The notes beneath the pieces are model-generated. The model had not been told where the DNA came from, searched no databases, and worked only from the letters and a program-made list of their open reading frames with translations. The translations under genes and the position numbers were made by a program. Shown here one piece after another: positions 1 through 7,533 of a stretch of DNA of 64,000 bases. Numbering within the stretch: position 1 is the stretch's first letter; each line of letters opens with the position of its first letter. The stretch is from Streptomyces sp. HUAS ZL42. Lineage in GTDB: Bacteria > Actinomycetota > Actinomycetes > Streptomycetales > Streptomycetaceae. The DNA is taken from NCBI RefSeq assembly GCF_040782645.1, contig NZ_CP160403.1, positions 8,467,001-8,531,000 on the forward strand, given 5' to 3'.

Positions 1-246
1 AACTCGTTCAACTTCGTGGCGCCGTTGGCGATCGAGGACGGGCTGCCGGAGCGGCTCCGGCTGGGCAAGCGCTTCGTCGCGATCGAGTCGACGCGTGGGG
101 TCACCAAGGCCGATATGCGCGAGAACGACGCGCGGCCCGAGGTGCGGGTCGATCCCGACAGCTTCGCCGTGCACATCGACGGGGAACTCGTCGAGGCGAC
201 ACCGGCGGCCGAACTGCCCATGGCACAGCGGTACTTCCTCTTCTGA
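1..246 (+). CDS. ureC: urease subunit alpha, C-terminal end (partial)
   Basis: The frame is open from the first base and closes at TGA, so only the last 81 residues are present. The segment with [16 protein letters not shown] and the ending [10 protein letters not shown] is characteristic of the C-terminus of the urease catalytic subunit, which hydrolyses urea to ammonia and carbamate at a dinickel centre. The metal ligands and the active-site flap lie upstream, outside the window. The three urease accessory genes ureF, ureG and ureD follow directly on the same strand, which confirms the identity and indicates one operon. Confidence 0.93.
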   Translation, partial: NSFNFVAPLAIEDGLPERLRLGKRFVAIESTRGVTKADMRENDARPEVRVDPDSFAVHIDGELVEATPAAELPMAQRYFLF

Positions 247-269
247 CGGGCCGGAAGGTGCGGATCGCG

Positions 270-944
270 ATGTCACGGGCAGCACTTCTCGTCCTGGCCG
301 ACGGCCGCTTTCCCGCCGGGGGGCATGCGCACTCCGGCGGGGCGGAGGCGGCCGTCAAGGCCGGACGCGTCACCGGAGCGGCGAGTCTGGAGGACTTCTG
401 CCGGGGCCGGCTGCACACGGCGGGGCTGGTCGCGGCGGCGGTGGCCGCGGCGGCCGCACTCGGTGTGTCGCCTTCGGTGTTGGACGCGGCAGCGGATGCG
501 CGGACGCCGTCGCCCGCGTTGCGGGTCGCGGCGCGCAAGCTGGGGCGGCAGTTGATGCGTGCCGCTCGCGCGACATGGCCGTCCGCGGAACTCGACGCCG
601 TGGCGCGGGAGTTTCCCAAGGGGGTGCATCAGCCGGTGGTGCTCGGGCTTGCGGCGCGGGCGGCGGGGCTGGGGGCGCAGGAGGCTGCGTACTGTGCGGC
701 GTACGAGAGTGTGAGTGGGCCGGCGTCGGCGACGGTGCGGTTGCTGAGTCTGGATCCGTTCGACGCCACCGCGGTGCTGGCTCGGCTGGCGCCGGAGGTG
801 GATCGCGTGGTGGATCGGGCGGTGGAGGCGGCTCGGAGGGTCGTCGAGGACGGGGTCGATGCCTTGCCGGCTGCTTCTGCGCCGTTGCTGGAGATCGGGG
901 CGGAGGTGCATGCGGCCTGGGCCGTACGGCTGTTTGCGTCGTAG
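270..944 (+). CDS. ureF: urease accessory protein UreF
   Basis: A protein of 224 residues beginning MSRAALLVLADGRFPAGGHAHSG in two parts (MSRAALLVLADGRF, PAGGHAHSGG), the usual UreF start in Streptomyces. UreF binds the UreD-apourease complex and recruits UreG for GTP-dependent nickel insertion in the cytoplasm. An in-frame GTG lies at 258, but the GGAAG ribosome site at 253-257 touches it, whereas it is 12 bases from the ATG at 270, so I chose 270. The gene follows ureC by 23 bases and precedes ureG, in an operon. Confidence 0.92.
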   Translation: MSRAALLVLADGRFPAGGHAHSGGAEAAVKAGRVTGAASLEDFCRGRLHTAGLVAAAVAAAAALGVSPSVLDAAADARTPSPALRVAARKLGRQLMRAARATWPSAELDAVAREFPKGVHQPVVLGLAARAAGLGAQEAAYCAAYESVSGPASATVRLLSLDPFDATAVLARLAPEVDRVVDRAVEAARRVVEDGVDALPAASAPLLEIGAEVHAAWAVRLFAS

Positions 945-1025
945 GGGGTTGTGCCCCCGCCGAACCCTTGCCCAACCACCCCCCGACCCGGTCGGACAAG
1001 AGGGCACCCCATTAGGAGCCGTTTC

Positions 1026-1703
1026 ATGCACCTCGACCACACCCACCAAGGCCCCTCCGCCGTGAGCGCCGATGCTCGCCGTCCCGACGGTTCGCGGCGG
1101 GCCCTGCGTATCGGGCTCGGCGGGCCCGTGGGGTCCGGGAAGACCGCGACCGTCGCCGCGCTGTGCCGGGCCCTGCGGGACGAGTTGTCCCTCGCCGTCG
1201 TCACGAACGACATCTACACGCGTGAGGATGCGGAGTTCCTGCTGCGGGAGGCCGTGCTGCCCCCCGAGCGGATCACCGCCGTGGAGACGGGTGCCTGTCC
1301 GCACACCGCGATCCGGGACGACATCTCCGCCAATCTGGAAGCGGTGGAGGATCTGGAGGACGAGGTCGGGCCGCTCGATCTCATTCTCGTCGAGTCCGGC
1401 GGGGACAACCTCACCGCCACCTTCTCCAAGGGGCTCGTCGACGCTCAGATCTTCGTGATCGACGTGGCCGGCGGCGACGACATTCCGCGCAAGGGCGGGC
1501 CCGGCGTCACCACCGCCGACCTGCTCGTCGTCAACAAGACGGACCTCGCCCCTTACGTCGGCTCCGACCTCGGGCGGATGGCGGCCGACGCCAAGACCCA
1601 GCGGGCCGAACTGCCCGTCGTCTTCCAGTCGCTCAGGAGCGAGGCCGGGGCAAGGGACGTGGCCCAGTGGGTGCGGGCGCAGCTCGCCGCGTGGACGGCA
1701 TGA
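1026..1703 (+). CDS. ureG: urease accessory GTPase UreG
   Basis: A SIMIBI-class GTPase of 225 residues that delivers nickel to apo-urease with UreD and UreF. The Walker A motif GPVGSGKT is at residues 33-40, followed by the nickel-binding Cys-Pro-His in ETGACPH, the ESGGDNL segment and the guanine-specificity motif NKTD. The N-terminus has a short His-containing stretch (HLDHTH) that may hold metal. An upstream start at 951 is possible in frame, but AGGAG at 1014-1018 sits well before ATG 1026. The stop overlaps the start of ureD by four bases (ATGA), which implies translational coupling. Confidence 0.95.
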   Translation: MHLDHTHQGPSAVSADARRPDGSRRALRIGLGGPVGSGKTATVAALCRALRDELSLAVVTNDIYTREDAEFLLREAVLPPERITAVETGACPHTAIRDDISANLEAVEDLEDEVGPLDLILVESGGDNLTATFSKGLVDAQIFVIDVAGGDDIPRKGGPGVTTADLLVVNKTDLAPYVGSDLGRMAADAKTQRAELPVVFQSLRSEAGARDVAQWVRAQLAAWTA

Positions 1704-2464
1704 CCGCGGGGACGACGGGGGTCCGGGCGACTGCCAGGATCCGCGCGCAGGCAGACGGCCGGAACGGGACCGCCCTGCCGGTGCTCGAGGGCGAGGGGCC
1801 GCTGGCCCCGCGACGGACGCGGGGGAGCGGTACCGAGGCACGGGTCCTGCTCGTGGGGGCCATGAGCGGTCCGCTCGGCGGCGACCACTTCACTGTGCGT
1901 GCGGAGGTCGAGGAAGGCGCCCGGCTGCGCGTCGGGTCGGCCGCCGCCACCATCGCGCTGCCCGGGCAGGCGAAGGGCGAGGCACGGTACGACGTGCGGC
2001 TCAGCGTGGCCGACGGGGGTGAACTGTGCTGGCTGCCCGAGCCGTTGATCTCCGCCCACGGCAGCGAGCTGTATGTCACCACACGGGCCGACCTCGCCGC
2101 CGGCGCCCGGCTCGTGCTGCGCGAGGAGCAGGTGCTCGGGCGGGCCGGTGAGGAACCCGGGCGGCTTGGCAGCCGTCTTACGGTCCGGATCGCGGGTCGG
2201 GTCGTTCTCGACCAGGAGCTGGCCTGCGGGCCCGGAGCGCCCGGCGGCTGGGACGGGCCGGCCGTTCTGGCGGGACACCGGACTGTGGGTCAACTCGTGG
2301 TCGTACGGCCGGAGTTCGGCCACCAGCCCCTCGTACCCCGCGTCCTGGAGGAGGGGGCCGTGATCACTCCGCTCGCCGGGCCCGCCGCTCTGGTCACCGC
2401 CGTCGCGGGGGACGGGCTGCGGTTGCGCCGGGTGCTGGACGAGGCGTTGGCGGTCATCGGGTGA
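1700..2464 (+). CDS. ureD: urease accessory protein UreD
   Basis: A 254-residue UreD (UreH) protein, the scaffold that binds apo-urease and passes nickel from UreG. Recognisable family segments include the mid-protein run ending [14 protein letters not shown] and the following arginine-containing strand [12 protein letters not shown]. The start at 1700 forms an ATGA overlap with the end of ureG. An in-frame start at 1667 would overlap ureG by 37 bases and is less likely. It is the last gene of the urease operon; 143 bases then separate it from tap. Confidence 0.9.
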   Translation: MTAGTTGVRATARIRAQADGRNGTALPVLEGEGPLAPRRTRGSGTEARVLLVGAMSGPLGGDHFTVRAEVEEGARLRVGSAAATIALPGQAKGEARYDVRLSVADGGELCWLPEPLISAHGSELYVTTRADLAAGARLVLREEQVLGRAGEEPGRLGSRLTVRIAGRVVLDQELACGPGAPGGWDGPAVLAGHRTVGQLVVVRPEFGHQPLVPRVLEEGAVITPLAGPAALVTAVAGDGLRLRRVLDEALAVIG

Positions 2465-2568
2465 CCGTCCCTCACATCCGCTGAGCGGTACATCTCTTTC
2501 CGGTTATCGGATTGGCAAAGAAGGTCAACGACCTCTGTTCTCAGGGACCTCACAGCCACGAGGATCAT

Positions 2569-2599
2569 TCCCCGTACATGACACAACGACGTACGGGGA
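2569..2599 (+). promoter_or_regulatory. hairpin covering the ribosome-binding site of tap
   Basis: TCCCCGTAC at 2569-2577 is perfectly complementary to GTACGGGGA at 2591-2599, with a 13-base loop. The right arm contains the ACGGGGAG Shine-Dalgarno sequence that best serves the TTG start at 2608. In RNA the stem would hide the ribosome site. Whether it is a thermosensor, an attenuator or has no function cannot be told from sequence. Confidence 0.5.
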
Positions 2600-2607
2600 G
2601 TGCCCAC

Positions 2608-4203
2608 TTGAGGGACATGAGACCGAAGAGGCGGACGGCGGCGCTCGGTTCGGCCGGAGCGATCGTCACCGCGACTCTGATAGCCGGTGCTGTGGCGGCG
2701 CCCACCGCCAGCGCGACCAGCCGGCATGGGCAGGACCGCGAGGCGCGCGGCGCCGCGATCGCCGCGGCGCGGGCGGCGAAGGCGGGGATCGACTGGCAGG
2801 ACTGTCCCGCGGACTGGGGCCTGGAGAAGCCCATCCAGTGCGGCTGGGTCACGGTGCCGCTCGACTACGCCAAGCCCTACGGCAAGCAGATCAAGCTCGC
2901 CGTCGACCGCATCGGCAGCACGGGGACCAAGGGAGAGCGCCAGGGCGCCCTCATCTACAACCCCGGCGGCCCCGGGGGTTCCGGCCTGCGCTTCCCGCGC
3001 CGGGTCACCACCAAGAACCCGCTGTGGGTGAACACGTCCAAGGCGTACGACTTCGTGGGCTTCGACCCGCGCGGTGTCGGCCACTCCGCGCCCATCTCCT
3101 GCGCCGACCCGCAGGAGTTCGTCAAGGCGCCCAAGGCCGACCCGGTCCCGGACAGCGAGGCCGACAAGCTCGCCCAGATCAAGCTCGCCCGCGAGTACGC
3201 CGAGGGCTGCTACGAGCGCAGCAGCGCGATGCTGCCCCACATGACCACGCCGAACACCGCGCGCGACCTGGACGTCATCCGCGCCGCCCTCGGCGAGAAG
3301 AAGCTCAACTACCTGGGCGTCTCCTACGGCACCTACTTGGGCGCCGTGTACGGCACGCTGTTCCCGGGCCACGTCCGCCGCATGGTCGTCGACAGTGTCG
3401 TCAACCCGTCGCGCGAGAAGATCTGGTACGAGGCCAACCTCGACCAGGACGTCGCCTTCGAGGGCCGCTGGAAGGACTGGGAGGACTGGGTCGCCGCCAA
3501 CGACGCCACCTTCCACCTGGGCACCACCCGTGCCGCCGTCCAGGGCAAGTGGCTCGAGCTGCGTGCGACCGCCAAGAAGAACCCCATCGGCGGTCTCGTC
3601 GGCCCGGCCGAGCTGATCTCCTTCTTCCAGGGCGCCCCGTACTACGACTCCTCGTGGATCCCGGTGGCGACGGTCCTCAGCAAGTACTTCGCCGGTGACA
3701 CCCAGGCCCTGGTCGACGCGGCCGCCCCGGACCTGACCGACACGGCCGGCAACATCGCCTCGGAGAACGGCAACGCGGTCTACACGGCCGTCGAGTGCAC
3801 CGACGCCAAGTGGCCCACCAGCTGGCGGAAGTGGAACAGCGACAACACGCGGCTGAACAAGGACTATCCCTTCCTCACCTGGGCCAATGCCTGGATGAAC
3901 CTGCCGTGTGCCTTCTGGCCGGTCAAGCAGCAGACCCCGGTGAACGTCAAGACCGGCAAGGGCCTGCCCGGGGTGCTGATCGTGCAGTCCGAGCGTGACG
4001 CGGCCACCCCGTACGACGGTGCCGTGGAACTGCACAAGCGGTTCAAGGGCTCCCGCCTGATCACCGAGAAGGACGCGGGTTCGCACGGCGTGACCGGACT
4101 GGTCAACCCGTGCATCAACAGCCGGGTGGACGCCTACCTGCTCACCGGCAAGCTCGACACCAAGGACGTGACCTGCGCGCCGCACGCCACGCCGAAGCCG
4201 TAG
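2608..4203 (+). CDS. tap: secreted tripeptidyl aminopeptidase (S33 family)
   Basis: A 531-residue exported alpha/beta-hydrolase that removes tripeptides from the N-termini of extracellular proteins and peptides; it closely resembles the Tap protein known from S. lividans. After an Arg/Lys-rich start comes a hydrophobic signal segment ending PTASATS near residue 37. The likely triad is Ser239 (GVSYGTYLG), Asp464 (QSERDAATP) and His493 (GSHGV); the oxyanion region is NPGGPGGSG. I chose TTG 2608, which has ACGGGGAG 7 bases upstream. ATG 2617 is the alternative that matches the S. lividans N-terminus but has no well-placed ribosome site. A strong terminator follows. Confidence 0.93.
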   Translation: MRDMRPKRRTAALGSAGAIVTATLIAGAVAAPTASATSRHGQDREARGAAIAAARAAKAGIDWQDCPADWGLEKPIQCGWVTVPLDYAKPYGKQIKLAVDRIGSTGTKGERQGALIYNPGGPGGSGLRFPRRVTTKNPLWVNTSKAYDFVGFDPRGVGHSAPISCADPQEFVKAPKADPVPDSEADKLAQIKLAREYAEGCYERSSAMLPHMTTPNTARDLDVIRAALGEKKLNYLGVSYGTYLGAVYGTLFPGHVRRMVVDSVVNPSREKIWYEANLDQDVAFEGRWKDWEDWVAANDATFHLGTTRAAVQGKWLELRATAKKNPIGGLVGPAELISFFQGAPYYDSSWIPVATVLSKYFAGDTQALVDAAAPDLTDTAGNIASENGNAVYTAVECTDAKWPTSWRKWNSDNTRLNKDYPFLTWANAWMNLPCAFWPVKQQTPVNVKTGKGLPGVLIVQSERDAATPYDGAVELHKRFKGSRLITEKDAGSHGVTGLVNPCINSRVDAYLLTGKLDTKDVTCAPHATPKP

Positions 4204-4218
4204 CCGTCGGTACGGTTT

Positions 4219-4249
4219 GAGGGGCGGCCGGAATCTCCGGCCGCCCCTC
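4219..4249. terminator. bidirectional terminator between tap and the SDR gene
   Basis: A perfect 14-bp inverted repeat (4219-4232 with 4236-4249) and a 3-base loop lies between two convergent genes, 15 bases after the tap stop and 2 bases from the end of the minus-strand gene. It can stop transcription from both sides. Confidence 0.85.
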
Positions 4250-4251
4250 GC

Positions 4252-5289
4252 TCATGCACCGCCGCGCGCCTCCCACCAGGTGTCCTCCGCCGCGTAGTCG
4301 AAGAGGTCGGGATAGATCCCCGCGAGCGTGGGAAACGCCTCCCGCCAGTCCTGCCGCTCCAGCCGGCCCACCAGCCAGCCGACCGTCTCCGGCAGGCTCT
4401 TTGCGTACGACAGCCCCGGGCCGTAGCCCAACTCCCGTGCGGCGGCGGACATGTCGCACACCACCGGCAGTGGCACCGACCACGGGGTGCCGCCCACGTT
4501 CGGGGCGGGTTCGGGGCCGTCCACGAGGACGGTGTCCGTCGTGACGCCCATGACCGCGTCGACCGCCTCGCCCAGCTCGGCGACGGTCGGCGCCTGCGGA
4601 TCGCAGGCGTTGAGCACCCGGGAGCCCGGGTGCGCCGCCGCCAGCCGGATCAGCTCGGCGATATTGCGGGCGCTCGCCGTGTGGAACCGGCTCTCACCCC
4701 GGAAGGCGAGCACCCGCCGGTGCCGGCCGTCCAGGTTGCGCTTCACGAAGTACAGCTCGCGGGGGATCGGGCTGAACGGCCCGTGGATCGCCCCCGCCCT
4801 CAGCAGCGTCGTCGGCAACAGGTCTCCGGCGGCGAGGAGTTCACCTTCCAGGGCCGCCTTGCGGGTGCTGTACGTGGTGTCCCCGGGCGGGACCGTCAGC
4901 TGGTCCTCCCCGATGGGCACGGGGTACTGCGGGAAACCGCCCGGCTCGCCCTGTGTGTCGAAGCCCCGGCCGTTGCCGTCCTCGTACACCGACACGCTGG
5001 AGATCACCACCGCGGAGCCGATGCGGTCTGCAAGGCCCGTCAACTGCCGGGCGTGCCCGGCCCCGTAGGCGACGACGTCGACCACCAGATCACAGCCGTC
5101 GCCCACCACAGCGGCCAGCGCCGAGTCGTCCGTGCGGTCGAGCCGCACCGTCCCTACGGCGTCCGGCCATGTCTCGTCCCGGCCCCCGCCCCGGGACGCG
5201 GCCGTCACCTCCCAGCCGTCGCGGGCGAGGGCGTGCACCGTCGGGCGGCCGATCTGGCCCGTCGCTCCGATCACCACAGCACGTTTCAT
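4252..5289 (-). CDS. NAD(P)-dependent epimerase/reductase-like SDR protein
   Basis: A 345-residue cytoplasmic protein of the extended short-chain dehydrogenase type. The dinucleotide-binding motif GATGQIG is at residues 8-14, the serine strand VVISSVSVY follows, and a Tyr-x-x-x-Lys pair is present in YSTRK. The C-terminal half resembles sugar-nucleotide epimerase-like substrate domains. The substrate is not visible from sequence, and no pathway genes stand beside it. It is convergent with tap and sits 58 bases from the acyltransferase gene upstream on the same strand, so it may be cotranscribed with it. Confidence 0.8.
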   Translation of the reverse strand: MKRAVVIGATGQIGRPTVHALARDGWEVTAASRGGGRDETWPDAVGTVRLDRTDDSALAAVVGDGCDLVVDVVAYGAGHARQLTGLADRIGSAVVISSVSVYEDGNGRGFDTQGEPGGFPQYPVPIGEDQLTVPPGDTTYSTRKAALEGELLAAGDLLPTTLLRAGAIHGPFSPIPRELYFVKRNLDGRHRRVLAFRGESRFHTASARNIAELIRLAAAHPGSRVLNACDPQAPTVAELGEAVDAVMGVTTDTVLVDGPEPAPNVGGTPWSVPLPVVCDMSAAARELGYGPGLSYAKSLPETVGWLVGRLERQDWREAFPTLAGIYPDLFDYAAEDTWWEARGGA

Positions 5290-5347
5290 GCCGCGACCCT
5301 ACGGCCGGCCCCGGTGAAGGGGCGTGCCCTTCTGCCGACGGCAGATC

Positions 5348-6073
5348 TCAACTCAAAGGCATCCGCGGGAACTTGCGTTCCTTCTCCGCCTTCGCGGCTG
5401 CCTCCTCGGCCTTCACCACGGCCGCGTACTGGTCGACGTACTCCTGCTCGGACAGCGACAGGATCGCGTACATGATCTCGTCGGTGACGGCGCGCAGGAT
5501 CGCCTTCTCATTCTCCATGCCGGCGTAGCGGGAGAAGTCGAGGGGCTTGCCGAAGCGGATCACCACGGGGTGGATGTTGGGGATGACCTTGCCCGGGGGC
5601 TGGGCCTCGAAGGTGCCGATCATCGCGCAGGGGATGACGGGGACCTGGGCCTTGAGCGCCATTACCGCGACGCCCACCTTGCCCTTGTAGAGGCGGCCGT
5701 CGTGCGAGCGGGTGCCCTCCGGGTAGATGCCGAGCAGCTCCTGCTTGCGCAGCACGCCGAGGCCCTCGCGGATCGCGGCCTGGCCCGCATCCTTGCCGGA
5801 GCGGTCGACCGGGATCTGCCCGGCGCTGCGGAAGAAGAACGCGGTGAGGCGGCCCTTGATGCCGGGGCCGGTGAAGTACTCGGCCTTCGCGAGGAAGGTG
5901 ATGCGCCGCTTGAGCATCGCGGGCATCAGGAAGTGGTCGGAGAAGGACAGGTGGTTGCCGGCGACGATCGCCGCACCCGACTGCGGTACGTGCTCGAGGC
6001 CCTCTATTCGGGGCCGGAAGACCAGTCTCAGCAACGGCCCCAACAGCACGTATTTGAGCAGGTAGTAGAACAA
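5348..6073 (-). CDS. 1-acyl-sn-glycerol-3-phosphate acyltransferase (PlsC type)
   Basis: A 241-residue membrane-associated acyltransferase that probably converts lysophosphatidate to phosphatidate. The catalytic HX4D motif is NHLSFSD, the substrate-binding motif is PEGTRS, and the third family block is VPVIPCAMIG. The N-terminus is hydrophobic (FYYLLKYVLLGPLL), consistent with membrane attachment; the C-terminus is an Ala/Glu/Lys-rich helix. The start is TTG at 6073, eight bases after GAGGAG; no ATG fits the family length as well. Streptomyces carry several paralogues, so whether this one serves phospholipid or another acyl acceptor is open. Confidence 0.87.
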   Translation of the reverse strand: MFYYLLKYVLLGPLLRLVFRPRIEGLEHVPQSGAAIVAGNHLSFSDHFLMPAMLKRRITFLAKAEYFTGPGIKGRLTAFFFRSAGQIPVDRSGKDAGQAAIREGLGVLRKQELLGIYPEGTRSHDGRLYKGKVGVAVMALKAQVPVIPCAMIGTFEAQPPGKVIPNIHPVVIRFGKPLDFSRYAGMENEKAILRAVTDEIMYAILSLSEQEYVDQYAAVVKAEEAAAKAEKERKFPRMPLS

Positions 6074-6238
6074 GGGGGTCGCTCCTCACTGTGGCGGATC
6101 GGCTCAACTCCGCGTTCTGGCAGGTCAACGGGCGTGTGGTGGGGGTGCCAGTGTAGGGGCAGCCGGATGCCCCCGGAACCTGGCCCGGGCGCGTTGCGCG
6201 GGGCCGTGGCGGATTCGCCGCGGTGATGGCAAGCGCTG

Positions 6239-7468
6239 TCACAGCCTAACGATGATCAGTGCCGTGTCGTCCGTGGCGCCGCCGGGCGGGAGCAGCTCCA
6301 GGAGGACGGCGTCGGCCAGGGTCTCGGGGTCCTGTGTCCGGTGCCGGCGCAGGGAGTCGGCGAGCCGGGCCAGGCCGGTGTCGATGTCCTCGTCGCGCCG
6401 CTCGATCAGGCCGTCCGTGTACAGGGCGAGGATGGCACCGTCGGTGAAGGCGGTGCGGGCCTGGGGTCTCGGCGTCGGGTCGGGTTGGGCGTCGAGCGGA
6501 GGATCGGTGGCCTTGTCGAGGAACTCCACGCTGCCGTCGGCGTGCACCAGCACCGGCGGCAGATGTCCGGCACTGCTGTAGGTGATCATGCGGTCGTCGA
6601 AGTCGATGAACGTCGTGACGGCAGTGGCCGATTCGGCACCGTCGACGACATGCGCGTAGCGCCCCAGCACGTTCAGGGCGTGGGCGGGACCCTCGGCGAC
6701 GCGGGAGGCGGCGCTGAGCGCACTGCGCAGCTGTCCCATGACACCGGCGGCCTCAAGACCGTGGCCGACCACGTCGCCGACGGAGACCCCGATACGGTGG
6801 CCGCCCACCAGATCGATCAGGTCGTACCAGTCCCCGCACACGTTCAGCGCGCCCACCGCGGGCCGGTAGCGCACGGCGGCCCGGTGGTCCCCCACGTGCA
6901 GGCGGGCGGGCAGCATCGCCTCCTGCAGGGCCAGCGCGACCTCGCGCTCGCGGGCGTGCGCCTGGCGCAACCGCTCGTTGACCTCCTGCAGTTCGCGGGC
7001 GCGCGTGTACAGCTCGGCCTCGAGCACCCGGGCCTTGCCTCCCCTGGGACCGCCGCGGGCCCGGATCAGCTCGGTGACCTCCTCGACGCGGTGCACCACC
7101 AGCGCCACCCTGCCGTCCGGGCCGAACACCGGTGCGTTGACCGGGCTCCAGTAGCGCACCTCCCACTCCCCGGGACGGTCGGGGTCCTCGACGTCGTAGC
7201 GCTGCAGGGCCATGGTGTCGCGCTCGCCGATCGCGATCACCCGGTGCAGCGAGGACGCCAGGTTGCGCACGCCTGTCGCGGCGGGGTCGTTGGGGTTGTC
7301 CGGGAAGACGTCGAACAGGTGGCGGCCGATGAGCTGCTCCCGCTTGCGTCCGGCCACGCGCAGGAAGTCCTCGTTGACGTCCACGTACACCAGATCGGGC
7401 GTGAGCAGCGCCACCATCCCGGGCAGCGCCTGGAACACAGCCGCGTAATCGATCGCCGTATCCTTCAT
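6239..7468 (-). CDS. PAS-domain SpoIIE-type (PP2C) phosphatase
   Basis: A 409-residue cytoplasmic signalling phosphatase. An N-terminal PAS domain (about residues 8-110, with NEDFLRVAGR) is followed by a helical linker rich in Glu/Arg and a PP2C/SpoIIE domain. Metal-binding segments are CGDWYD near residue 210, GDVVGHG near 230, and the final TDDTALI. Such enzymes dephosphorylate anti-sigma-factor antagonists in partner-switching pathways. No antagonist or sigma factor is encoded nearby. ATG 7468 was preferred over 7507 because homologues start at the PAS domain. It lies 65 bases downstream of a second phosphatase gene and may share its transcript. Confidence 0.88.
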   Translation of the reverse strand: MKDTAIDYAAVFQALPGMVALLTPDLVYVDVNEDFLRVAGRKREQLIGRHLFDVFPDNPNDPAATGVRNLASSLHRVIAIGERDTMALQRYDVEDPDRPGEWEVRYWSPVNAPVFGPDGRVALVVHRVEEVTELIRARGGPRGGKARVLEAELYTRARELQEVNERLRQAHAREREVALALQEAMLPARLHVGDHRAAVRYRPAVGALNVCGDWYDLIDLVGGHRIGVSVGDVVGHGLEAAGVMGQLRSALSAASRVAEGPAHALNVLGRYAHVVDGAESATAVTTFIDFDDRMITYSSAGHLPPVLVHADGSVEFLDKATDPPLDAQPDPTPRPQARTAFTDGAILALYTDGLIERRDEDIDTGLARLADSLRRHRTQDPETLADAVLLELLPPGGATDDTALIIVRL

Positions 7469-7533
7469 GGCTGCCGCCTTACCGCCGGGATTGCACCAGT
7501 TTCCCACGATGCGGGATCCGCGGGCCCGCTACT

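Noticed and set aside
2512..2607. Upstream start for tap
   Set aside because: The extra residues are polar, lack a ribosome site and would precede the signal peptide; the hairpin also lies here.
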